This document shows positions 8,315 to 16,355 of a stretch of 64,000 nt of DNA, piece by piece. The notes beneath the pieces were generated by a model, which did not search any database, was not told the DNA's origin, and was given only the letters and a program-made list of their open reading frames with translations. The stretch comes from Marivirga harenae (GTDB lineage: Bacteria; Bacteroidota; Bacteroidia; Cytophagales; Cyclobacteriaceae). How positions within the stretch are numbered: position 1 is the first letter of the stretch; every line of letters begins with the position of its first letter. Where the stretch lies: positions 2,563,501 to 2,627,500 of the forward strand of contig NZ_CP130565.1 in assembly GCF_030534335.1 (NCBI RefSeq), in the 5' to 3' direction. The translations under genes were made by a program, and so were the position numbers.

Positions 8315-9439
8315 ATGAAATTTTTAGTATCCTCATCTGCATTATTAAAGCAAATTTCATCCATCAATGGGGTGATTTCAACCAACCCGATGGTCCCAAT
8401 ATTAGAGAATTTCTTATTCGAAATTCAAGATGGTCTATTGACTATCACAGCTTCGGATTTGCAGACTTCCATGATTACTGAGATTGATGTGGAATCATCT
8501 GAAAACGGTAGCATAGCAGTTCCGGCTCGAATTTTAATGGATACTTTGAAAAACCTTCCAGAGCAGCCCGTGACTTTCTCTATTGATGAGGAAACTTACA
8601 GCATTGAAATTAGCTCTGATAATGGTCGGTATAAATTAGCAGGTGAAAATGCTACGGATTTCCCTAAAGTGCAGGAAGTTGAAAACCCTGATACAGTAGA
8701 TATTTCAGCAGATGTTTTAGCTACGGCTATTAACCATACTATTTACGCCACAAGCAATGACGAATTACGTCCGGCTATGGGTGGCGTTTATGTTAAATTT
8801 GATGAAACGAATACCACTTTCGTTGCCACAGATGGTAATCGATTAATTCGTTATAGAAGGGTTGATGTAGCTTCTGATTCAGGGACAGGCATCATTATCC
8901 CTAGAAAAGCTTTGTCTTTATTGAAGAACAGCTTGCCAGCTGAGAATGTGAACGTAGCAGTGGAATTTAATATGTCCAATGCTTATTTCAAATTCAATAA
9001 TATCAAATTGATTTGTCGATTGGTAGATGAGCGTTTCCCTGATTATGAAAATGTAATTCCTGCTGAAAACAATATCAAATTGACCATCAACCGTCAAGAG
9101 TTTATGTCCTCTTTGAGAAGGATCAGCATCTATGCTAATAAAACGACTCACCAAGTACGTTTGAAAATTAACGGAAGCGAATTGCAAATCTTTGCTGAAG
9201 ATTTAGACTTCTCTAATGAAGCAAGCGAAATTATGGCATGTGACCATCAAGGTGATGATATTGAAATTGGCTTTAACGCTAAGTTTTTAATTGAAATGCT
9301 AAATAACTTAGACAGTAAGGAAGTAAGCATTGATATGTCAGCACCAAACAAAGCAGGTTTATTATTTCCTTCTGATATGGACGAGAATGAAGATATTTTA
9401 TTATTGGTAATGCCAGTGATGTTGAATAATTACGTTTAA
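8315..9439 (+). CDS. dnaN: DNA polymerase III sliding clamp, beta subunit
   Basis: The ring-shaped clamp that tethers DNA polymerase III and other enzymes to DNA. The 374-residue length and threefold internal repeat fit the family. Recognisable stretches are MKFLVSSSALLKQIS at the N-terminus, DGNRLIRYR in the second domain, RFPDYENVIP, and the C-terminal LLVMPVMLNNYV that matches the conserved PM(R/L) ending of the clamp. Stands alone with its own predicted promoter and a strong terminator; no dnaA or recF lies adjacent. Confidence 0.97.
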   Translation: MKFLVSSSALLKQISSINGVISTNPMVPILENFLFEIQDGLLTITASDLQTSMITEIDVESSENGSIAVPARILMDTLKNLPEQPVTFSIDEETYSIEISSDNGRYKLAGENATDFPKVQEVENPDTVDISADVLATAINHTIYATSNDELRPAMGGVYVKFDETNTTFVATDGNRLIRYRRVDVASDSGTGIIIPRKALSLLKNSLPAENVNVAVEFNMSNAYFKFNNIKLICRLVDERFPDYENVIPAENNIKLTINRQEFMSSLRRISIYANKTTHQVRLKINGSELQIFAEDLDFSNEASEIMACDHQGDDIEIGFNAKFLIEMLNNLDSKEVSIDMSAPNKAGLLFPSDMDENEDILLLVMPVMLNNYV

Positions 9440-9467
9440 AATTAAAAAAAAGACTTAAAAATATTTG

Positions 9468-9500
9468 AACCTCTGGGAGTTAATCTCAGAGGTTTTTTGT
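9468..9500 (+). terminator. Rho-independent terminator of dnaN
   Basis: AACCTCTG (9468-9475) pairs with CAGAGGTT (9487-9494), followed by a T run. It starts 28 bases after the dnaN stop. Confidence 0.85.
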
Positions 9501-9953
9501 CTCAAATAATTGGTCTTTTGTTTTTAGTTTCAAATAAGTAACAAAATCTCATAAAATAGGATGTAATTTTCAGTAAGATATTCAATCTATTAAAAATATA
9601 ATTATTTGAATCAATATTCTTCTTAATTCCTTTAAAGCTTTTTTTGGTATTAGTATCTTAATTTTTAATGTCGTAACATCAAACTAAATACTAAATATTT
9701 TATGTAATTTATTTTGCTTTTACATTTTTTTTTTTTTTGATTTATAACATCAATTCAAAAATACTATTGAAAAATGGTATGGCTGGAAAGTTGTTAGTGC
9801 TAGCGAAAGCAGCCTTTTGACCAAACCTACAAAGTGGAAAATATTGACTTGGACTCACCTAAGTGTTTTCATTTCAGATAGATTTTCGTTTCAAGTTTTT
9901 AGTAGTGGTGGAGGATTGTCTTAAATAAATTTTAACAATTAATAATATTTATT
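9501..9953. other. A/T-rich gene-free stretch left of the accessory island
   Basis: About 450 bases with no supported gene. It holds a 14-base T tract (9725-9738). There is also an open but start-less frame from 9748 to TAA at about 9922, containing IEKWYGWKVVS and ending FSSGGGLS; it may be a decayed secreted-peptide gene but I cannot assign it. No clear promoter consensus was found before the peptide gene at 9954. Confidence 0.4.
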
Positions 9954-10184
9954 ATGCAAAAGAAAAGAATGAGATTATTTGCAATTTCAAGCATGGCTGT
10001 TTTTTTATTTGGAATATTCTTAACATTAAAACCGCATGACAGTCAGGCTTGGGCGAGAGGAAAATGGATGAATGTTTATGGTGGAAATTCCACTCCTTCA
10101 TATCAAGAATGTGCAAGTGCATTAGCTAACAGATGTATAACAGGCGATATAAGATCATTGCCAGAAAAACAGCTTGCACCGTAA
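9954..10184 (+). CDS. Short secreted peptide, unknown family
   Basis: A 76-residue protein: basic start (MQKKRMR), hydrophobic segment (about 8-25), then a probable signal peptidase site after DSQA. This leaves a mature peptide of about 40 residues with two cysteines (ECASALANRC) and a tail SLPEKQLAP. I do not recognise the family. The organisation, a tiny exported peptide directly before a propeller-like lipoprotein, resembles Bacteroidota loci pairing NVEALA-type peptides with 6-bladed-propeller lipoproteins, but the NVEALA motif itself is absent. The stop TAA shares its last A with the ATG of the next gene (TAATG), suggesting translational coupling. Confidence 0.65.
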   Translation: MQKKRMRLFAISSMAVFLFGIFLTLKPHDSQAWARGKWMNVYGGNSTPSYQECASALANRCITGDIRSLPEKQLAP

Positions 10185-11365
10185 TGATGAATAAGTTATA
10201 TACTTTAATTATAAAAGCTACATATTTTTATGTAGCTTTTATTAATATTGGTTGTACTTCAAATAGCCTAGATAGTGAATTTTTAGTTTCCAAGAGGATA
10301 AATTATTCTGATTCATTATATATTTCTTTAAAAGATAGTGTAACTTTTTCAATTCCAAATAATATTCCTTCAGAGCTGTTTTTTTTTACTTTACAAGGTA
10401 GCCAGTTATATGGGCTGTCTTTTATAAATCCATATTCAATTTATACATTGGATTTAAATGATGGTGAAGTAGATGAATTTTTTAAACTAGAACCAGAACA
10501 TCAACATTTTAAGATAAAGCAATATTTCATAAATGATACAATTGTGGCAGTAATTTCTGAATTTGGTGAAATAATGGAGTTTAATTTACAAACTGACTCA
10601 TATGAATATTTTAGGGTTAAAGATGAAACTGGATATCCCTCTACACATGGCTTTGTTACCCCCTTTTTAAGAGTTCCTCCCAATTTGTACTTAATTGAGA
10701 ATAGCTATTATTTTAATGTTTATCCTTTAGGATACTTTGATAATTATAGTGAGTCAGAAAAATTAGAAAGTCCTTTGTTAGCAAGTATTAATAGGGAAAG
10801 TCAAAATTTGTCTTTTAAGTTAGTTCCAACAGGTATTATGGATAAAATTCAAAGCACGTACTATCCATACGATTTAAGTTTCCCGTATTTAACATACTTA
10901 AAAAATTCTTTTTTTATTTCTTATCCTATGAGTCATCAAATTTTTAAATATGACACGTCTTTTCAAATTCTTGATCAGTTTCAAATTTCTCCGTCAAGGA
11001 GAGTAAAACTACCAAAACCTATGGAGTTTAAAAAAATATTAGATGAAAGGTATTTACAAGAATATAGAATGAAAACTCCATATTACTCTAAAATAAATTA
11101 TCATTCTGATATTAATGTTATGAGTAGAGTTTTTTACAGTCAAAATAGCATTAATACAGTCAATGGGAAATATGAAATAAAATATGGCGATATAAATATT
11201 ATTTTCTTTAATGATAAGGGAATAATTTTAAAAGAATTTAAGTTGGATAGAAATAAGGATTTATTAGCAGTGGAAAGTAATTCGAATGAGTTAATAATTT
11301 TAAAACGAAAGAAAGAAAATGAATTACAAGCGATTAAATATAATATTGAGTTTATTAACAATTAG
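10184..11365 (+). CDS. DUF4221-like lipoprotein
   Basis: A 393-residue predicted lipoprotein. ATG 10184 is chosen because it gives a compact signal sequence with a lipobox-like FINIGC (Cys24) and overlaps the peptide stop; a longer frame from 10133 would run into the peptide gene. The body has repeated short strands typical of a beta-propeller (GSQLYGLSFINPYSIYTLDL, FSYPMSHQIFKYD-like blocks), as in Bacteroidota DUF4221 / 6-bladed-propeller proteins. Likely anchored in the outer membrane. Codon usage is visibly more A/T-rich than in flanking housekeeping genes. It overlaps the next gene by 47 bases. Confidence 0.6.
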   Translation: MMNKLYTLIIKATYFYVAFINIGCTSNSLDSEFLVSKRINYSDSLYISLKDSVTFSIPNNIPSELFFFTLQGSQLYGLSFINPYSIYTLDLNDGEVDEFFKLEPEHQHFKIKQYFINDTIVAVISEFGEIMEFNLQTDSYEYFRVKDETGYPSTHGFVTPFLRVPPNLYLIENSYYFNVYPLGYFDNYSESEKLESPLLASINRESQNLSFKLVPTGIMDKIQSTYYPYDLSFPYLTYLKNSFFISYPMSHQIFKYDTSFQILDQFQISPSRRVKLPKPMEFKKILDERYLQEYRMKTPYYSKINYHSDINVMSRVFYSQNSINTVNGKYEIKYGDINIIFFNDKGIILKEFKLDRNKDLLAVESNSNELIILKRKKENELQAIKYNIEFINN

Positions 11366-11765
11366 TCTGTTTTTTACCTGTTGTGACAATAAGGATGTAA
11401 AATTTGAAACAAATTTATCTTATTATTTGGAACAAGTTTATAATATTCCATTATCAGATTTAGAAAATAAAAAATGTTTGTTTTATAACGTATTTTCATG
11501 TAGTTCATGTTTTGAAATTAATCCAGAATTAGCAAGTGAATTGGAAGTTGATTTTTTATTTGTAGTTGGCGAGAAATCTAATATTCATTTAGAGCATATC
11601 TCATTGGTGAAAAGTAATGCCAAATTATTTTTTGATGAAAAAAAGGAGGTTTTTAATTATGATTTAATAATTCCAAAGCCACTTTATTTTACATTTCAAG
11701 ATAGTCAAATTAAATATGTTTTTTTAGAGGATAAAGTTTATGAAAAGAATATTCTTAATTTATAG
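11319..11765 (+). CDS. Small CSSC-containing lipoprotein
   Basis: A 148-residue predicted lipoprotein: signal sequence with SLFFTCC (Cys21 or Cys22 as the lipidated residue), then a domain with LFYNVFSCSSCFEI (CSSC at 61-64). A C-x-x-C right after a hydrophobic strand near the start of the domain is how thioredoxin-like folds look, so a periplasmic thiol-redox protein is possible; no cis-Pro motif is clear and the family is not certain. Overlaps the lipoprotein before it by 47 bases and the secreted protein after it by 26 bases. Confidence 0.55.
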   Translation: MNYKRLNIILSLLTISLFFTCCDNKDVKFETNLSYYLEQVYNIPLSDLENKKCLFYNVFSCSSCFEINPELASELEVDFLFVVGEKSNIHLEHISLVKSNAKLFFDEKKEVFNYDLIIPKPLYFTFQDSQIKYVFLEDKVYEKNILNL

Positions 11766-12783
11766 TTATGTGTCAATATCTTTGATAATGGTGCACAGTT
11801 CTGTTTTTAGTCAGGAGATTGAAAATATGGAGGAATTATATTTTGCACATGATTTTTATAATGTAAAAAAAATATATTTTCTGAATAATGAACTTTCATT
11901 AGGTCTTCAGTTTAAAGAAGGGGGGTACGATATTTTAATACTAAATAAAGAAAACATTAATCAAAAGAATTTTAAAATATCAGACTTATTTGATAATGGA
12001 TTTAATCAAGGGCGAATAAGGTTATATGATGTATGGCAAAATAATGATAGTTCTTTTGTTTTATCTACAGCTATGGGTGATTTTGAATTGAACTCAAGCG
12101 ATATTTCTATTATTAATAGGGATTTTCAAGATTTGAAATATTTAAATACTACTAGTGTTAACGCTTATAAAACTCCTTTTCTTACTGTAGGCTATGATTT
12201 GATTCAAAGTAGAGCAATAAAAAAGAAGTATGGATTGCCGCAATTCACATTGGTAACTAAAGAATCTGATAAAATAATTTTTGATAAACCTGAAAGAGTA
12301 TTTGAAACTATCGATACTTATTTTGACTTAAAGGATTGGAATATTTTTTATGATAGAGATCGGCTTTTCACTCCATTTATTGATGTGGTAAGTGATAAAG
12401 AGTTGTTAATTAACTATCCGAAGTTTAGAAAGGCTACATATTATCATTATGAAAGGGGGAGTATTGATTTTTATTTTGATATAGATGATCTTAATAATAG
12501 AATAGAAAGCTTTTATTTATTTTATGATTCAAGAGCAAAATATTTCTTAGCAAGCGTAAAAATAGATGATATCTATAAACTTTTTATCTATAATAATGAG
12601 GAGAATGATTTTGTTTATTGGGATGAAATGACCCATCAACCATTAGGTATTAACTCTATCGGAGTTTATTATCAAATTAAAGTTCCCAAATCTAATAAAA
12701 CTAATCATTATATTAAGAGGTTTGAGAAACTTAATTCATATAAAATCCTATTGGATGAGATATATATATCACCCGATAATTAA
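11740..12783 (+). CDS. Secreted propeller-like protein, unknown function
   Basis: A 347-residue protein with a signal peptide (about 1-24, ending VFSQ) and no other membrane segment. Repeating short strands with aromatic residues suggest a beta-propeller-like fold similar in texture to the DUF4221-like lipoprotein two genes upstream, but no catalytic motif is seen. Last gene of the overlapping four-gene island 9954-12783, ending 155 bases before the truncated dinB. A/T-rich like its neighbours. Confidence 0.55.
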   Translation: MKRIFLIYSYVSISLIMVHSSVFSQEIENMEELYFAHDFYNVKKIYFLNNELSLGLQFKEGGYDILILNKENINQKNFKISDLFDNGFNQGRIRLYDVWQNNDSSFVLSTAMGDFELNSSDISIINRDFQDLKYLNTTSVNAYKTPFLTVGYDLIQSRAIKKKYGLPQFTLVTKESDKIIFDKPERVFETIDTYFDLKDWNIFYDRDRLFTPFIDVVSDKELLINYPKFRKATYYHYERGSIDFYFDIDDLNNRIESFYLFYDSRAKYFLASVKIDDIYKLFIYNNEENDFVYWDEMTHQPLGINSIGVYYQIKVPKSNKTNHYIKRFEKLNSYKILLDEIYISPDN

Positions 12784-12938
12784 ATTTTAATTTGTGAATT
12801 TACAAACTAGGTAAGATCTTTCAAAGAGGACTAATTTTTCAGGATTACCTGATTGAATTGAAGGCATATACTTATTTTAATGTAAGTTTTTTGCTATTTT
12901 GATTTTATTTTTAGTGAAAATATAATTTTACATTTTTC

Positions 12939-13589
12939 TTATTGTAAGTGAAGATTAATAAATTTATTTATTATGAGCGTTTCTATTTTTTTTACATCCT
13001 TAGAGCGCAAAAGCTCAGAAGTTTTTTTTCCTATCATCGGGATTTTATGCACGGGCATAGGTTCTAGAAATTGAATTTCAGTGCCGGGTAGGATTTGCCG
13101 GGTATTATTGGGTTTTGCTTCTCCCGTAGCCACTTTCGATACCATTTTATTCTGTGAAAGCCCCATGCTGATGGGCAATCCGCTTTCATTAATGATTTTC
13201 TTCCGCAACTCTTTTACCCATTCAGAGCATCCAAAATACCTGTCCATTCCGCTTACGTCCAGATAGAACTTATCTACAGAAGCCTTTTCGAAAAGAGGGG
13301 ATTCACTCTTAATAATTTCAGTGACTAACTTAGAGTAGTAGCTATAATTATTCATATCTCCCGAAATCACATTGGCTTCAGGGCAAAGCGATAAAGCCGA
13401 TTTCATGGGCATGGCAGAATGCACGCCATGTGTGCGGTTCTCGTAACTGCAGGCCGCTACCACGACTCTGTGTCCACCTCCCACAATAACAGGCTTACCA
13501 TTCAGACTTGAATCTAAAAGGCGTTCAACAGACACAAAGAAAGTGTCCATATCTAAATGAATGATGGATCTGATGGTATTTTCTCGCAT
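12939..13589 (-). pseudogene. dinB: Truncated DNA polymerase IV (DinB) lacking the catalytic Glu and C-terminal half
   Basis: Family Y translesion polymerase remnant. The first about 200 residues match DinB well: HLDMDTFF with the first metal Asp (D13), VAACSYENRTHGVHSAMP, SMGLSQNKMVSKVATGEAKP and IPMIGKKTSELLR. The frame stops at 216 residues, whereas family members have about 350-400, so the thumb end and the little-finger domain are gone. The normally invariant SIDE motif reads SVDK (D106, K107; codon AAG at 13269-13271): the catalytic glutamate is a lysine. The homology ends near 12990 and runs into A/T-rich island DNA. Two independent defects make it almost certainly inactive as a polymerase. 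Confidence 0.8.
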
Positions 13590-13593
13590 AAAA

Positions 13594-13672
13594 CTAAAAT
13601 ATTTAGCCTTTATTTGGCTTTTATTTTTTAAAATACTAAATTTAGCAACACAATTACTAAAATATATAGTAA
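13594..13672. promoter_or_regulatory. Three palindromic operator-like sites between dinB remnant and 13715 ORF
   Basis: Perfect palindromes CTAAA-ATA-TTTAG (13594-13606) and CTAAATTTAG (13636-13645), and TTACTA-N7-TAGTAA (13654-13672), all sharing the ACTAAA half-site. Their centres are about 40 and 23 bases apart, near whole helical turns. They sit in the divergent promoter region and the nearest candidate binder is the XRE-S24 regulator at 14236. Confidence 0.5.
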
Positions 13673-13714
13673 AAAAGTTGAATAAGCTCTTTTTGTATGA
13701 TAAATGTTTAGCAA

Positions 13715-13987
13715 ATGGATGTAAAAATTAAGTTGTCGAGTAAGCGCTTAAACTCAGGACGGTGTCAGGTCCATTTTCAGGTAAAGGCTAGAGCCGGTAA
13801 TAGTAGTTGGTATGGCTATACTTTGGCCGAACCAAATGATACGGTAAGCGAAGTAGTAAGCAGAATAAGGAATCGTTTCAGTGGAGCAGAAGATAAGATT
13901 TCTTTACATCAAAAGGTCTTGTATCATATGAATGAGCAGAATAGGGTCAGGGATGACTTGATGATTTTTAGAGCTCCAACCCCCTAA
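13715..13987 (+). pseudogene. Unknown small protein, probably interrupted by a C-rich repeat
   Basis: Open frame of 90 codons starting MDVKIKLSSKRLNSG and ending RAPTP, where the last codons and stop lie inside a C-rich repeat. Beyond the repeat, frame 0 is open from 13998 to about 14163 and encodes NWVEEEWKSSVQLIRFVP followed by a lysine-rich tail; this looks like the missing C-terminus. I do not recognise the family. It is transcribed away from the dinB remnant and shares the palindromic region with it. The shortened 90-residue product might still be made. Confidence 0.45.
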
Positions 13988-14022
13988 ATCCCCCTAAATC
14001 CCCCAAAAGCCCCCTAACCTCC
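13978..14022. repeat. C-rich short repeat (CCCCCTAAAT units)
   Basis: Tandem-like units CCCCCTAAAT, CCCCCTAAAT, CCCCCAAAAG and CCCCCTAACC. Similar C-rich dispersed repeats occur between genes in Bacteroidota. Here it lies across the end of a reading frame and supplies its stop codon. Confidence 0.6.
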
Positions 14023-14235
14023 AATGCGGGAATTGGGTAGAAGAAGAATGGAAGAGTTCTGTGCAGTTGATTAGGTTTGTACCGAAAGTCAGTCCGAAAA
14101 CAGCTAAGAAAAAGATAAAAGTGAAAAGACGATGTGTTAATTTTGAAATAATATATAAATAAGTAGAAATTGAGTATTGAATCTTGTTATTTTACTTTCC
14201 TAGATACTTGATACTTTCTTCTTGATAATAAAAAA

Positions 14236-15006
14236 ATGAGCTTGGTTAATAATAATATTAAATATCTCCGAAAGGAGAAGGGCTGGACACAGCAGGACTT
14301 GGCTGATGAACTGGGAGTGAAGCGTCCGCAGATTGGTTCCTACGAAGAGGGCAGGGCAGACCCTAGAATTCAGACCTTATTAAAATTATCTGAACTTTTT
14401 AATGTAAGTGTGGATGATTTACTGGGGAAAGACTTGTCCAGTCCGATGGTGGTCACTAAGAAACCAACCAAAGTGTTGGCTATTACGGTGGACAGTCAAG
14501 AACGTGAAAATATTGAATTGGTGCCCCAGAAGGCTTCTGCTGGATATACCAATGGCTATGCGGATCCGGAATATTTGCAAGAACTTCCTCGCTTCCAATT
14601 GCCAAATTTACCTCGCAACAGCTCCTACAGAGCTTTTGAAATCAGTGGCGATTCCATGCTCCCTTTAGAGCCGGGTACTATAATCATAGGCGAATATGTA
14701 GAGGGATCGGAGTCAATTCGAAATGGCAAAACCTATGTTATCGTAAGTGAGCAAGAAGGAGTGGTTTATAAAAGAGTCTTTAATTATGCCGATGAAAAGG
14801 GTGTGCTGTTTATGGTTTCTGATAATACGGTCTATTCTCCTTACGAAATTCCAGTAGATAGTGTAATGGAAATTTGGGAGGCTAAAGCATTTATTAGCAC
14901 TCAGTTTCCTGATGTGAAAAATGGTGATAAGCCTCCGATGAGCTTGAGGGAGTTAACTGATATCGTCTTGGAAATTAAAGAGGAAGTTACGAAGTTGAAA
15001 AAATGA
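14236..15006 (+). CDS. XRE-family HTH / S24 peptidase (LexA/UmuD-like) transcriptional regulator
   Basis: 256 residues: an N-terminal XRE helix-turn-helix (about 6-63, GWTQQDLADELGVKRPQIGSYEEGRA) and a C-terminal S24 autoprotease domain (about 130-220). The expected pieces are visible: an Ala-Gly cleavage site (A102-G103 in KASAGY), the serine in ISGDSM (S140) and the lysine in VVYKRV (K179). Such proteins act as self-cleaving repressors in DNA-damage responses and are often encoded beside dinB or umuC in Bacteroidota, which fits the truncated dinB nearby. The regulator itself looks intact. I see no copy of the CTAAA palindromes directly before its own start. Confidence 0.85.
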   Translation: MSLVNNNIKYLRKEKGWTQQDLADELGVKRPQIGSYEEGRADPRIQTLLKLSELFNVSVDDLLGKDLSSPMVVTKKPTKVLAITVDSQERENIELVPQKASAGYTNGYADPEYLQELPRFQLPNLPRNSSYRAFEISGDSMLPLEPGTIIIGEYVEGSESIRNGKTYVIVSEQEGVVYKRVFNYADEKGVLFMVSDNTVYSPYEIPVDSVMEIWEAKAFISTQFPDVKNGDKPPMSLRELTDIVLEIKEEVTKLKK

Positions 15007-15007
15007 A

Positions 15008-15030
15008 AGCACGAGCTGGAGAGCTCGTAC
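15008..15030. repeat. REP-like hairpin
   Basis: ACGAGCT (15011-15017), loop GGAG, AGCTCGT (15022-15028): a perfect 7-bp hairpin without a T run, followed by ACTAG. The form resembles bacterial REP elements; copy number cannot be assessed from this window. It may also help end the regulator transcript. Confidence 0.35.
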
Positions 15031-15143
15031 TAGCTATTTGAGGGCAACAGATGTACTGGAAAATTGATGGAGACACCTTCTTCGTACGTATTATTCCAAA
15101 TTCGGGCTGAATCACATTTTCTCAACACTTCATTAATCTAAAA

Positions 15144-16331
15144 TTAAGCTTTCAAAGCCGCTACCCCAGGTAATTCCTTGCCTTCCATATATTCAAGTAA
15201 AGCGCCACCACCAGTTGATACGTAACTGACTTTATCGCCATAGCCTAAGCTATTAACTGCAGCGGCAGAATCTCCTCCGCCAATTAGTGAGAATGCCCCG
15301 TTTTCGGTAGCTTTTACTACAGATTCAGCTATCGATTTCGTTCCTTTTGCAAAATTCTCCATTTCGAAAACGCCCATAGGGCCGTTCCAAAGGATAGTTT
15401 TTGATTCTTCTACTGTTTTTTGGAATATAGCGGTTGCTTCAGGTCCAATATCCAAGCCCATCCATCCATCTTCTATGGCGTGGTTCTGAGCTACTTTAGT
15501 ATTGGCATCATTAGCGAAATTGTCTGCTACTATGGAATCAATTGGCAGTTTTAATTCTACTCCTTGTTCCTTAGCTTTTTGTATGAGTTCTTTTGCCAGA
15601 TCTAATTTATCTTCTTCAACTAGGGAATTACCGATTTTACCTCCCATCGCTTTAAAGAATGTATAAGACATGCCACCACCAATAATCAGGTTGTCAACTT
15701 TGCTTAACAATTTTTCAATGATGAGGATTTTATCGGAAATTTTAGCTCCTCCCATGATAGCGGTATAAGGCTTGTCTGCTTTTTCTAAAACCTTATCAGC
15801 ATTTTCGATTTCAGCTGCCATAACAAAACCTGCCATTTTATCTTCAAAGAACTTTGCTACCACAGTAGTGGATGCATGTGCACGGTGTGCAGTGCCAAAT
15901 GCATCGTTCACGTATACATCACCTAGCTTTGAAAGTGATTTTGCAAAAGCTTCATCGCCTTTTGTCTCACCCTCATGAAAACGAACATTTTCCAAAAGTA
16001 AAACCTCTCCGTTTTGCAAACTATCGACAGCTGACTCGGCCTTATCACCAATTGTCTCCTCGCTAAAGTGAACTGTGGCACCATAAGCTTTTTCCAAGTC
16101 GCTAACAATATGTTGTAAAGAGAATTTGTTTTCGGGACCATTTTTTGGCCTGCCTAAATGAGACATTAGAACAGCCTTCCCTCCATCTCCTAATACTTTT
16201 TTGATGGTTGGGATAGTAGCTTTTATTCTTGTGTCATCAGTTACCTGAAAATCTTTATTTAATGGGACATTTAAATCGACTCTTATTAGTGCGGTTTTGT
16301 TTTCGAACGAAAAATCATTTACGGTTTTCAT
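15144..16331 (-). CDS. pgk: Phosphoglycerate kinase
   Basis: Glycolytic and gluconeogenic enzyme interconverting 1,3-bisphosphoglycerate + ADP and 3-phosphoglycerate + ATP in the cytoplasm. 395 residues, the normal length. Seen: the N-terminal RVDLNVPLN motif, SHLGRPK, a LLENVRFHEGE stretch, YVNDAFGTAHRAHAS, IMGGAKISDKI and the C-terminal SLIGGGDSAAAV nucleotide-binding loop. It begins 24 bases after the sua5 stop on the same strand and probably shares its transcript. Confidence 0.97.
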   Translation of the reverse strand: MKTVNDFSFENKTALIRVDLNVPLNKDFQVTDDTRIKATIPTIKKVLGDGGKAVLMSHLGRPKNGPENKFSLQHIVSDLEKAYGATVHFSEETIGDKAESAVDSLQNGEVLLLENVRFHEGETKGDEAFAKSLSKLGDVYVNDAFGTAHRAHASTTVVAKFFEDKMAGFVMAAEIENADKVLEKADKPYTAIMGGAKISDKILIIEKLLSKVDNLIIGGGMSYTFFKAMGGKIGNSLVEEDKLDLAKELIQKAKEQGVELKLPIDSIVADNFANDANTKVAQNHAIEDGWMGLDIGPEATAIFQKTVEESKTILWNGPMGVFEMENFAKGTKSIAESVVKATENGAFSLIGGGDSAAAVNSLGYGDKVSYVSTGGGALLEYMEGKELPGVAALKA

Positions 16332-16355
16332 TGACTTATAATTATGGTTACAAAT

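Noticed and set aside
9725-9738. Fourteen-T tract as a phase-variation site
   Set aside because: It lies in a gene-free stretch with no promoter elements in a spacing it would alter; low-complexity A/T DNA is common here.
9748-9924. Open frame with IEKWYGWKVVS as a gene
   Set aside because: No start codon in frame, no recognisable family; recorded only as a possible decayed remnant.
10133-10184. Longer N-terminus for the DUF4221-like lipoprotein
   Set aside because: It would overlap the peptide gene and push the signal sequence inside the protein; ATG 10184 gives a normal lipoprotein start.
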